Positions 1 through 5,650 of a stretch of 7,752 nucleotides of DNA are shown piece by piece. The notes under the pieces were generated by a model. The model made no database searches, was not told where the DNA came from, and saw nothing but the letters and a program-made list of their open reading frames with translations. The stretch is taken from the NCBI GenBank assembly GCA_016219235.1, contig JACRBO010000156.1, forward strand, positions 1-7,752, given 5' to 3'. Position numbers and translations under genes: made by a program. Numbering within the stretch: position 1 is the stretch's first letter; each line of letters begins with the position of its first letter. This DNA comes from Chloroflexota bacterium. Its GTDB lineage: Bacteria > Chloroflexota > Anaerolineae > Fen-1058.

Positions 1-2
1 CG

Positions 3-866
3 GGAACCAGGGGGCTAACGCTGGTTGAAGCCACCTCGTTCAATTCGATTCCGGGTCATGGCGTGGAAGCGCAGGTCGAAGGTCACGCGGTGTTGTTGGG
101 CAATCGCAAGTTGATGCGCGAACGCAGCGTCGACTTCGGCCAGTTGATGCCGCAGGCCGAACAACTGGAGAGCGACGGCAAGACGGTGATGTTCGTGGCG
201 GTCGATGGTGAACCGACGGGCCTGATCGCCGTAGCCGATACGTTGAAAGAGTTTTCGGCCGAAGCCATTCAACGCCTGCACCAACTTGGACTGGAGACGG
301 TGATGATCACCGGCGACAATCGCCGCACGTCGGAAGCCATCGCGCGGCAAGTTGGGATTGATCGCGTGTTGGCCGAGGTGCTGCCGCAGGACAAAGCGGC
401 CGAAGTGAAGAAGTTGCAGGCGTCCGGCAAGAAAGTCGCGATGGTGGGCGATGGCGTCAATGACGCACCCGCACTCGCTCAAGCCGAAGTCGGCATGGCG
501 ATCGGATCGGGTACCGATGTTGCGAAGGAAACCGGCGATGTGATCCTGATCAAAGACGACATCCGCGATGTGGTTGTGACGCTGGAAGTGGCTAAGGCGA
601 CGATGCGCAAGGTGAAGCAGAACCTGTTCTGGGCCTTCGTGTATAACGCGCTGGGCATTCCGCTGGCGGCCGGACTGTTCTACCCGTTCGTGTCGATCGT
701 CATCAGCCCCGAACTGGCCGGCTTGCTGATGGCGGTGAGCTCGATCACGGTCACGCTGAACACCCTGCTGCTCAAGCGCTTCAAGCCGTCGATTCGACAT
801 ACCGATAAGCCGTCGCACAGCGCGGGCCGCAAGAAATTGGAACTGGCTCCGGCGGGCGGGAAGTAA
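3..866 (+). CDS. copA: Copper-exporting P1B-type ATPase, C-terminal part (5' end outside window)
   Basis: The reading frame is open to the window edge, so the gene starts upstream and only the last 287 residues are seen. The protein pumps Cu(I) out of the cytoplasm at the cost of ATP. Visible family marks, in order: the nucleotide-binding-domain motif PGHGVEA (51-71), which confirms that coding continues upstream of the first GTG at 63; TGDN (309-320); the hinge motif GDGVND (447-464); then the last two membrane helices with YN (642-647) and MAVSS (729-743). The YN and MxxSS residues are the known Cu(I)-site signature of the P1B-1 class, which argues against Zn/Cd or Co pumps. The N-terminal metal-binding domain, the CPC helix and the phosphorylated DKTGT lie outside the window. 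The C-terminus ends in a basic tail after LLLKRFKPS, as usual for CopA. The next gene begins 35 bases downstream, so co-transcription with the copper oxidase is likely. The Cu(I) assignment is strong; the symbol is by family. Confidence 0.95.
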   Translation, partial: GTRGLTLVEATSFNSIPGHGVEAQVEGHAVLLGNRKLMRERSVDFGQLMPQAEQLESDGKTVMFVAVDGEPTGLIAVADTLKEFSAEAIQRLHQLGLETVMITGDNRRTSEAIARQVGIDRVLAEVLPQDKAAEVKKLQASGKKVAMVGDGVNDAPALAQAEVGMAIGSGTDVAKETGDVILIKDDIRDVVVTLEVAKATMRKVKQNLFWAFVYNALGIPLAAGLFYPFVSIVISPELAGLLMAVSSITVTLNTLLLKRFKPSIRHTDKPSHSAGRKKLELAPAGGK

Positions 867-901
867 TTGAATCTCAATACAGCCAAGGGGAGATCAACAA
901 G

Positions 902-2185
902 ATGAAACATCTGAAAATCGTTGTTCTAGCAGTCGGATTGGCCGTAGTCGTTGCGGCCTGCAGCAGTACCGCCGCCACACCTGCGTCACGGCCTCAGCCA
1001 ACCGCGATGCCGCAAACTACGCCCGGCATGGACCCGAACGGCAATATGCAACCGACAGCAATGCCAGGCGGCAACAACACGGGGAATGCGGGCATGAACC
1101 AGCAACCGACAATGGATCCGAAGATGCCCGGCATGGACATGAACGGCAATATGCAGCCGACGGCGATGCCAGGCGGCAACAACACCGGCAATGCGACTAT
1201 GCCGGGCGCAAGCATGGGCATCACCGGCACGGCGGACGGCAATGAAATGCCCGGCTTCGGCATGAGCGGCATGAACATGGAAGACCCAATCTCCAGTGCA
1301 GGCGTCCCAACCGCGACCGAAACGCTGGGCGGTCAACCGTTGACCTACACGCTCGAAGGCGATGTCAAAGTCTTCGAACTCGTGGCTAAGCCGGTGCGTT
1401 GGCCGATCTTGACGGATGTGTATGTGACAGCCTGGACGTACAACGGCACGGTGCCCGGCCCGATGATCCGCGTGACCGAAGGCGATAAAGTCCGGATCAC
1501 GATCAAGAATGAGTTACCGGAAGCGACCAGCATTCACTGGCACGGCATTCCGGTGCCCAACAACATGGACGGTGTGCCGCCCTTCACGCAGAAAGCGATC
1601 GAACCCGGCGAGACCTTCACGTATGAGTTTACCGCCGCGCCGTCTGGTTCTTACATGTACCACTCCCACGTGAATACTGATCGGCAAATCCCGATCGGCT
1701 TGTACGCGCCGTTCATCATCGATCCTAAAACACCACCTGCGAAGCAGCCCGCCGTCGATGAGATGCTGATGCTGGGCGAATGGACGGTCGGCCCCAATGG
1801 TGAGACTTATCCTTCGATGCCGATGGCCGGCGCAGAGCCGAACTACTTCACCATCAACGGCAAAGCGTTTCCCGAAACGCAACAGATCACCGTGAAAGTC
1901 GGCGATGTGGTGCGCTTGCGGTTGGCGGCCATCGGCCAGTTCACACACCCGATGCATCTTCACGGCGCATCCTTCAAGATCGTGGCGACCGATGGTAATC
2001 CGGTCCCCGAAGCGGCGCAGTTGACCAAAGACACGGTTGCTGTCAATCCGGGCGAACGCTACGACATCGAGTTTACGGCAACGAATCCGGGAACCTGGGT
2101 ACTGCACTGCCACGTTCTGCACCATGTGACCAACAACAATGTGGAACCGGGCGGCTTGATCTACGTCATCAACGTGCAGCCCTGA
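902..2185 (+). CDS. Two-domain multicopper oxidase lipoprotein with Met-rich N-terminal extension
   Basis: 427 residues. The start is fixed by a strong Shine-Dalgarno (AAGGGGAG, 885-892) and a lipoprotein signal peptide ending in the lipobox VAAC (Cys20), so the enzyme is anchored on the outer face of the membrane. Residues about 30-128 are low-complexity, with 17 Met and no His or Cys, built on PGMD/NGNMQPTAMPGG units. Two cupredoxin domains follow. Domain 1 (about 140-275) carries HWHG (212-215) and HSH (254-256) and no type-1 cysteine. Domain 2 (about 290-425) carries HPMHLHG (349-355) and HCHVLHH (402-408). This supplies the eight His of the trinuclear centre plus the type-1 ligands His349, Cys403 and His408, with T1 only in domain 2, as in two-domain type B enzymes. 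The usual axial Met position (five after His408) is Asn413. By context next to copA, the likely substrate is Cu(I), making it a periplasmic-type cuprous oxidase, but laccase-like activity on other substrates cannot be excluded. A 13-bp hairpin follows the stop. Confidence 0.94.
   Translation: MKHLKIVVLAVGLAVVVAACSSTAATPASRPQPTAMPQTTPGMDPNGNMQPTAMPGGNNTGNAGMNQQPTMDPKMPGMDMNGNMQPTAMPGGNNTGNATMPGASMGITGTADGNEMPGFGMSGMNMEDPISSAGVPTATETLGGQPLTYTLEGDVKVFELVAKPVRWPILTDVYVTAWTYNGTVPGPMIRVTEGDKVRITIKNELPEATSIHWHGIPVPNNMDGVPPFTQKAIEPGETFTYEFTAAPSGSYMYHSHVNTDRQIPIGLYAPFIIDPKTPPAKQPAVDEMLMLGEWTVGPNGETYPSMPMAGAEPNYFTINGKAFPETQQITVKVGDVVRLRLAAIGQFTHPMHLHGASFKIVATDGNPVPEAAQLTKDTVAVNPGERYDIEFTATNPGTWVLHCHVLHHVTNNNVEPGGLIYVINVQP
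1021..1195 (+). repeat. Tandem 105-bp (35-codon) repeat in the Met-rich segment of the oxidase gene
   Basis: The 70 bases at 1021-1090 recur at 1126-1195 with 63 of 70 identical by my count; the copies are offset by exactly 105 bases, which keeps the frame. Each copy encodes PGMD(P/M)NGNMQPTAMPGG followed by NNTGNA. The 35 bases after each copy are more diverged but still Met/Pro/Gly-coding. Five of the seven differences are at third codon positions, and the other two change one codon (Pro to Met). This looks like a tandem duplication kept under selection for a Met-rich peptide. Confidence 0.9.
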
Positions 2186-2195
2186 CCCGTTAACC

Positions 2196-2225
2196 GGCCG
2201 GGGCGAACCAAAGTTCGCCCCGGCC
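2196..2225 (+). terminator. Perfect 13-bp hairpin after the multicopper oxidase (terminator-like, no U-tract)
   Basis: GGCCGGGGCGAAC (2196-2208) and its exact reverse complement (2213-2225) are separated by the loop CAAA, starting 11 bases after the oxidase stop. The stem is long and GC-rich, so it would be very stable in RNA. No run of T follows, so it is not a classic intrinsic terminator; it may pause transcription, protect the 3' end of the copA-oxidase mRNA, or weaken expression of the genes downstream. Confidence 0.6.
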
Positions 2226-2253
2226 CCAACGCTGTATTTGCGGAGAGAATCAA

Positions 2254-2424
2254 ATGAGAAACGTGGTGATCGTGCTGGCGATGCATGGCGCACCGCCCAA
2301 TGATTTTCCGTCACACGAAATGGCCGAACTGTTGGGTCTACATCACCAACTGTCATACGCTCAGGGGCCGGTATTGAAGACCCTTCAAGACCGCCACGCT
2401 TCCTTAAACCACCGAAACATTTGA
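2254..2424 (+). CDS. 56-codon ORF resembling the N-terminus of a CbiX-type chelatase (probable truncated remnant)
   Basis: An ATG at 2254 is preceded by a good ribosome binding site (GGAGAG, 2242-2247) and opens a 56-residue frame ending in TGA at 2422-2424. The N-terminus reads VVIVLAMHGAPPNDFP then HEMAELLGLHHQL. A hydrophobic strand followed by HGxPPxDFP is what I recall from sirohydrochlorin/cobalt chelatase (CbiX)-like proteins, where the His sits at the metal/tetrapyrrole site; full CbiX domains have about 100 or more residues. Here the frame stops after RHASLNHRNI, 19 bases before the next start codon, so everything after the first strand and helix is missing. Either it is a 3'-truncated relic still carrying its start signals, or a short metal-linked peptide in its own right. 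Assignment is from motif memory only, and catalytic function is unlikely at this length. Confidence 0.5.
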   Translation: MRNVVIVLAMHGAPPNDFPSHEMAELLGLHHQLSYAQGPVLKTLQDRHASLNHRNI

Positions 2425-2443
2425 AAAACACGGAGGTCTTATC

Positions 2444-2662
2444 ATGGAACATGAACAAGTTGAGAAAGAAGTCGCGCGGCAGAGCGCGCTGATTTACCTG
2501 CCGATTTCAATCGGGGTGGCCCTGTTGTTCTTGTTGGGGGCCAGCGCCGGCGGTTATCCCACCATTGCCCGTATCGGCGGAATGGTATGGGTTGGACTGC
2601 TGAGTTTGATCATCTCAATGCCGATCGTGTCTTCACGTGTGAAGAAACATTTGCGAGGGTAG
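2444..2662 (+). CDS. Small two-helix membrane protein of unknown function
   Basis: 72 residues, starting at an ATG with a clear GGAGG ribosome binding site (2432-2436). The N-terminus is charged (MEHEQVEKEVARQ), followed by two hydrophobic segments (about 17-34 and 46-63) separated by a short Gly/Tyr/Pro loop, and a basic tail VKKHLRG. By the positive-inside rule the tail faces the cytoplasm, so both termini are probably inside. It has no Cys and only two His, so it is not obviously a metal-binding protein. I do not recognise a named family. Its position between the oxidase and the CCAHH membrane protein suggests an accessory role in the same metal-handling cluster, which is inference. A short GC hairpin follows its stop. 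Confidence 0.75.
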   Translation: MEHEQVEKEVARQSALIYLPISIGVALLFLLGASAGGYPTIARIGGMVWVGLLSLIISMPIVSSRVKKHLRG

Positions 2663-2675
2663 ACCAGTTAAGCAA

Positions 2676-2693
2676 CCCCGCCAAATAGCGGGG
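2676..2693 (+). terminator. Short GC hairpin after the small membrane protein gene
   Basis: CCCCGC (2676-2681) pairs with GCGGGG (2688-2693) across a 6-base loop, 13 bases after the stop of the 72-residue protein. No T-run follows (GATAACAACA), so termination would be weak. It lies in a 114-base gap before the next gene and plausibly marks a transcript boundary. Confidence 0.4.
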
Positions 2694-2776
2694 ATAACAA
2701 CAGGCCAATTAACGCTAGTGAATCAAGCCCTAATTCGATACACTGACTACGCTCGTGAGTTAACACAGAGGTACAC

Positions 2777-3319
2777 ATGGAAGATACGTTCGATGCTGCC
2801 GCCGTCAAGTCCAAACTTATCGGGCGAATCGCGCGCGAAGCTCGCTGGTATCGCTATGGACGGCCGATTCTGACCGGCCTGATCGGCGCACTCGCTTTGT
2901 TCGCGCTGTATCTGCTGATCGTCACGGCCGCGCAGGGCTGGCAACACGCGATCGAGTTGTTCGGACAAGATGCCTGGCTGGTGATCCCGATCATGACCGG
3001 TTTCGGTGTGCAGATTGGGCTGTACACGTATTTGCGCGGCGTGATGCGGATCGGATCGCGTGTTTCGAAGGCGATGATGGGCGCGGGGGGCGGCACTTCA
3101 ACTGCGGCGATGGTCGCCTGCTGCGCCCACCATATAGCCGACCTGTTGCCCTTGCTGGGTCTCTCGGGTGCGGCCGCTTTTCTGTCGGCGTATAAGATTC
3201 CGTTCATGCTCATCGGACTGGCGATGAACGCGATCGGCGTGGTCGTCATCGTGCGCGCCATTCGCAAAGAACAGCGCTATATTGATCATCATCGATCCAT
3301 GGAGTGTCACACCGCATGA
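2777..3319 (+). CDS. Four-helix membrane protein with CCAHH motif, MerT-like metal transport candidate
   Basis: 180 residues; the ATG at 2777 has a modest GAGG site (2768-2771). Hydrophobic segments lie at about 32-52, 66-86, 108-136 and 140-161. The third holds a Gly-rich approach (GAGGGTS, 103-109), then CCAHH (115-119) and LLPLLGLSGAAAFLSAYK. A vicinal Cys pair in a membrane segment followed by L-x-LGLSGA is the pattern of the mercury importer MerT, so a soft-metal (Cu or Hg) site is a reasonable reading; the extra His pair is unlike MerT as I know it. The C-terminal tail is cytoplasmic-like and rich in His (YIDHHRSMECH). The gene overlaps the next by ATGA (3316-3319), so translation is coupled. 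It may move copper, sense it, or mature a copper protein; the direction of transport cannot be read from the sequence. I do not know a gene symbol for it. Confidence 0.85.
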   Translation: MEDTFDAAAVKSKLIGRIAREARWYRYGRPILTGLIGALALFALYLLIVTAAQGWQHAIELFGQDAWLVIPIMTGFGVQIGLYTYLRGVMRIGSRVSKAMMGAGGGTSTAAMVACCAHHIADLLPLLGLSGAAAFLSAYKIPFMLIGLAMNAIGVVVIVRAIRKEQRYIDHHRSMECHTA

Positions 3320-3774
3320 AGAAAGCGTTCAGCATCCTGTTCCCGTTGTTGGCCGGCTTGTTTTTGTCAGCCTGCGGCAGCTCAGCTGGTCCCACACCGG
3401 CCGCCACGGCCACGCCTTCTGAACCGGGTAGCCCGACGACCAGTCTCACACGAACCAACGATGAGGCGCTGGTCACTGTTGCAATCACGCCGCTGAATCT
3501 CGATGAGGCCTCGGCCTCAGCCCTCACGTTCAAAGTTGTGTTTGACACGCACTCGGTGGATCTCAATTACGATCTGGCGCGGCTGGCAACGCTGAGCAGC
3601 AGCACTGGCGAGATCGTTGAGCCAACGACCTGGACGGGCGCGCCCGGCGGCGGGCATCACAAAGAAGGTGTGCTCGCCTTCCCGCAGCTCAAGAATCGCG
3701 GTCAGACATTGACTTTAACTTTGCGCGGCATCGCCGATGTCCCCGAACGCACATTTACCTGGAAGGTGAACTAA
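3316..3774 (+). CDS. Secreted lipoprotein with DTHSVDL and GGGHH motifs, unknown function
   Basis: 152 residues. I choose the ATG at 3316 over an in-frame GTG at 3304 because it overlaps the upstream stop as ATGA and yields a clean lipoprotein signal (MKKAFSILFP then LSAC, lipid-modified Cys20). A Pro/Thr/Ala linker (about 21-45) leads to a beta-rich domain from about 52 to 152: VTVAITPLNL, a strand ending in DTHSVDL (77-83), TLSSSTGEIVEP, WTGAPGGGHH (106-115), EGVLAFP, and a C-terminal RGIADVPERTFTW. The strand-loop pattern suggests an immunoglobulin- or cupredoxin-like sandwich. His79, His114 and His115 sit in the most motif-like positions and are candidate metal ligands. It lies on the outer membrane face beside the CCAHH membrane protein and could act as its extracellular metal-binding partner (inference). 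I recognise the motif pattern as a recurring uncharacterised one but cannot name the family. Confidence 0.85.
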   Translation: MKKAFSILFPLLAGLFLSACGSSAGPTPAATATPSEPGSPTTSLTRTNDEALVTVAITPLNLDEASASALTFKVVFDTHSVDLNYDLARLATLSSSTGEIVEPTTWTGAPGGGHHKEGVLAFPQLKNRGQTLTLTLRGIADVPERTFTWKVN

Positions 3775-4016
3775 TGTCAAAGAAACATGCTTTGCTCATG
3801 GCGGCCTGCTGTTTGATCCCGATCGGCTTGATCGTCGTGATCAGTGCACTGGCGATTCCGACCAGCGGTCTGACCTCGATCGTGGTCGCGCTCATCTGTC
3901 CGGTCATGATGTTGTTCATGATGCGCGGAATGCATGGCGGTCACGAAGAACATCACGAGCAGCATGCTCCAACATCGGTCGAACAGAAGCAAATAGGCAG
4001 CAGCCTTGATCAGTAA
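3774..4016 (+). CDS. Small membrane protein with CC motif and Met/His-rich tail
   Basis: 80 residues. The ATG shares its A with the upstream TAA (3772-3776), and a GGAAGG site (3761-3766) precedes it. The first hydrophobic segment (about 6-28) contains a vicinal cysteine pair, AACC (10-13). The second (about 31-50) ends in ICPVMMLFMMRGM, then MHGGHEEHHEQH (53-64). Five His (54, 57, 60, 61, 64) and a run of Met next to a membrane Cys (42) make a plausible Cu(I)/Cu(II) site. The CP-x-MxLFMM..HGGH layout resembles the short DUF2933-type proteins often found in copper clusters; this is recall, not a search. The last 11 bases overlap the following methyltransferase gene. The likely role is metal binding or delivery at the membrane (inference). 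Confidence 0.82.
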   Translation: MSKKHALLMAACCLIPIGLIVVISALAIPTSGLTSIVVALICPVMMLFMMRGMHGGHEEHHEQHAPTSVEQKQIGSSLDQ

Positions 4017-4641
4017 CCCAATCGATGCTCGGGCGACAGCGGTTACGCGCGCCCGCTATCAGCGCCTCTCGCGCACCTACGATCGGATGGAGGCTCTATC
4101 CGAGCGGCGTTTTCGTCCGTGGCGACAAAAACTCTGGTCAACGGTACGCGGACCGCATGTGCTCGAAGTAGGCGTGGGCACCGGCAAGAACCTGCCTTTC
4201 TGGCCGGGCGACATGTGCATAACCGCGATCGATCTGACACCGGGGATGTTGGAACGCGCGCAACAGCGTGCTACGCAACTCAAGTTGAAGGCAGACTTAC
4301 GCCTCGGCGATGTGCAAACGCTCGACCTTCTGGACGCCAGTTTTGATTCGGCCGTAGCGACGTTCGTCTTTTGCTCCGTGCCTGATCCAATCCTTGGCTT
4401 GCGTGAGTTGAAGCGGGTGGTCAAACCGGGCGGCCAGATCGTTCTATTGGAACACATGCGATCACCCAATGAAACCGTCGGCCGGATCATGGATGTGCTC
4501 AATCCACTCATCGTGCGCATCATGGGCGCGAACGTCAATCGGCGCACGGTCGAGAATGTGCAAAGAGCCGGGCTAAACATCAAACGCATTGAAGACCTGG
4601 GTATGGGCGGGATCGTCAAGCTCATCGAGGCCTGCGTGTGA
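4006..4641 (+). CDS. Class I SAM-dependent methyltransferase (UbiE/PmtA-like)
   Basis: 211 residues. The start is TTG at 4006: the family-like N-terminal helix (RYQRLSRTYDRMEAL, from residue 17) lies before the first internal ATG at 4087, and no ATG or GTG is available upstream in frame. Rossmann motifs in order: VLEVGVGTGKN (52-62, SAM glycine loop), AIDLTPGML (74-82, acidic ribose-binding residue Asp76), GDVQTLDL (101-108), FDSAVATFVFCSVPDP (113-128), and VVKPGGQIVLLEH (138-150). The C-terminal part (about 155-211) would shape the acceptor site. UbiE-like enzymes methylate quinones and PmtA-like enzymes methylate phosphatidylethanolamine; the N-terminal pattern fits this broad group, but the substrate cannot be decided. 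It lacks the conserved cysteines expected of an arsenite methyltransferase. It overlaps the preceding gene by 11 bases, so it is probably translated by coupling. A possible promoter follows in the 89-base gap after its stop. Confidence 0.9.
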   Translation: MISNPIDARATAVTRARYQRLSRTYDRMEALSERRFRPWRQKLWSTVRGPHVLEVGVGTGKNLPFWPGDMCITAIDLTPGMLERAQQRATQLKLKADLRLGDVQTLDLLDASFDSAVATFVFCSVPDPILGLRELKRVVKPGGQIVLLEHMRSPNETVGRIMDVLNPLIVRIMGANVNRRTVENVQRAGLNIKRIEDLGMGGIVKLIEACV

Positions 4642-4676
4642 CACGGTCACCTTGCGATACCGCCAGGCCAAGAAAA

Positions 4677-4706
4677 TTGACCACCCTCGGCGTACTTATC
4701 CTTAAT
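4677..4706 (+). promoter_or_regulatory. Possible sigma70-type promoter for the CcdA-like gene
   Basis: TTGACC (4677-4682) matches the -35 consensus at five of six positions and CTTAAT (4701-4706) matches the -10 at four of six, with an 18-base spacer. It lies in the 89-base gap after the methyltransferase and 24 bases before the ATG, close to the ribosome binding site GGAAAG (4717-4722). Chance matches of this quality are common, so it is only a candidate. Confidence 0.3.
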
Positions 4707-4730
4707 TCCTGAACCGGAAAGATCGAAACG

Positions 4731-5507
4731 ATGGACATTCCCCAAACCGCCTCATCAGCCTCCCACCATCTCAATCCGACGCGTCTCCACACTTTCACCC
4801 ATGCCGTCGCCTTCGTGCTTGGCTTCTCGGCCGTGTTCATCATTGTCTGGGGCGGAGCGGCCACGGTGTTGGGCGGCGTCCTGTATACCATCAAACCCGT
4901 TCTCAGCAAGATCGGCGGCGTGATCGTCATCATCCTCGGCCTCACCACGCTGGGCGTGATCCGGATTCCACTGTTGTACCGCGACACGCGGCCGCAATGG
5001 TCCGGAACGGCCAGGCAAGTCGGACTTGGATCAGCAGCGCTGTTAGGCGTGTTCTTTGCGGCCGGCTGGACCCCCTGTATCGGCACAACCCTGGGCGCGA
5101 TTCTCACGCTGGGGCTGAGCGGGCAGCAGACCGGACAGGCGATGTTGCTGACGAGCGGCTATGCTCTGGGCATGGGCATCCCGTTCTTGCTGCTAGGGTT
5201 GATGTTCGATCGGGCCACGCGCGTCGTGCATCGGTTGCGCCGCCACTTGCGCAAGATCGAGATCATCAGCGGCCTGTTGCTCATCGGCATGGGGATTCTG
5301 TTGTTAACCGATCAGCTGTTCTGGGTCAGCGTGTGGGCGCAGCGCAACGGCTGGTATTGGGACGTGGGCCCGACTGGCGCCGATGCCCCCACCTATTTCG
5401 TGGCAATCTTCGCCGGGCTGTTGTCATTTCTATCACCGTGCGTGCTGCCACTGGTGCCAGCCTATCTGGGTTATCTCGGCGGGCGATCAGTTGAGCACCT
5501 CGCGTAA
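4731..5507 (+). CDS. ccdA: CcdA/DsbD-type thiol-redox membrane protein, apparently circularly permuted
   Basis: 258 residues, six predicted helices. CcdA/DsbD membrane domains pass electrons from cytoplasmic thioredoxin to extracytoplasmic thiols, using one Cys in helix 1 (LSPCVLP) and one in helix 4 (GWTPCIG). Both are present, but in swapped order. The protein begins with what is normally helix 2 (HAVAFVLGFSAVFI, from residue 24), runs through the usual helix 3 (about 61-82), GWTPCIG (112-118, Cys116), GYALGMGIPFLLLG (143-156) and helix 6 (about 176-194). It then ends with GLLSFLSPCVLPLVPAYLGY (229-248, Cys237) and GGRSVEHLA. The start is secure: a TGA in the same frame at 4710-4712 and a GGAAAG site precede it, and no first helix is encoded upstream. 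No thioredoxin-like gene is in view. In this context it may keep copper-binding cysteines reduced (PCYCGC lipoprotein, CuA protein) or serve cytochrome c maturation. Family membership is firm; the permutation is my reading. Confidence 0.92.
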   Translation: MDIPQTASSASHHLNPTRLHTFTHAVAFVLGFSAVFIIVWGGAATVLGGVLYTIKPVLSKIGGVIVIILGLTTLGVIRIPLLYRDTRPQWSGTARQVGLGSAALLGVFFAAGWTPCIGTTLGAILTLGLSGQQTGQAMLLTSGYALGMGIPFLLLGLMFDRATRVVHRLRRHLRKIEIISGLLLIGMGILLLTDQLFWVSVWAQRNGWYWDVGPTGADAPTYFVAIFAGLLSFLSPCVLPLVPAYLGYLGGRSVEHLA

Positions 5508-5565
5508 CGAACCAGATTTGCTCCCCTGTAGTACTCGTCGAATCACATAAAACAGATGACAAACG

Positions 5566-5587
5566 ACACCCGCCAGATGGCGGTGTT
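5566..5587 (+). terminator. Imperfect hairpin in the 143-base gap after the CcdA-like gene
   Basis: ACACCCGCC (5566-5574) can pair with GGCGGTGTT (5579-5587) across the loop AGAT with one bulged C, giving five plus three base pairs. No T-run follows directly, so termination would be weak. It separates the CcdA-like gene from the lipoprotein gene. The rest of the gap holds a possible -10 element (TAGAAT, 5607-5612) without a good -35. Confidence 0.35.
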
Positions 5588-5650
5588 ACCACGCGTCAAT
5601 TTACGTTAGAATAAACGCAAGTGTTGACTATCACAATGGAGAGGCTAGAT

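Noticed and set aside
15..818. Minus-strand ORF of 267 codons opposite copA
   Set aside because: It is a shadow of the ATPase frame; its Arg/His/Gln-rich sequence has no recognisable domain.
1021..1195. Repeats in the oxidase gene as a CRISPR array
   Set aside because: Only two copies, in frame inside a coding sequence, with coding-type third-position differences and no spacers.
1514..2458. Long minus-strand ORF of 314 codons opposite the oxidase
   Set aside because: It lies antiparallel to a gene with clear multicopper oxidase motifs, has a low-complexity Arg/His-rich composition typical of a reverse-frame shadow, and spans the gap and the start of the next gene.
2716..2744. Possible promoter (TAGTGA ... 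TACACT) before the CCAHH protein gene
   Set aside because: Only three of six and four of six consensus matches; not distinguishable from chance, although a promoter in this 114-base gap would make sense.
3304..3315. GTG at 3304 as start of the GGGHH lipoprotein
   Set aside because: It would add MSHR before the signal peptide; the ATG at 3316 overlaps the upstream stop as ATGA and gives a standard lipoprotein signal.
4077..4625. Minus-strand ORF of 182 codons opposite the methyltransferase
   Set aside because: The plus frame has a complete set of Rossmann motifs; the minus product has none and is rich in Ser/Arg.
5607..5612. TAGAAT as a -10 element before the PCYCGC gene
   Set aside because: No acceptable -35 element at 16-18 bases; the upstream position falls on the hairpin arm.
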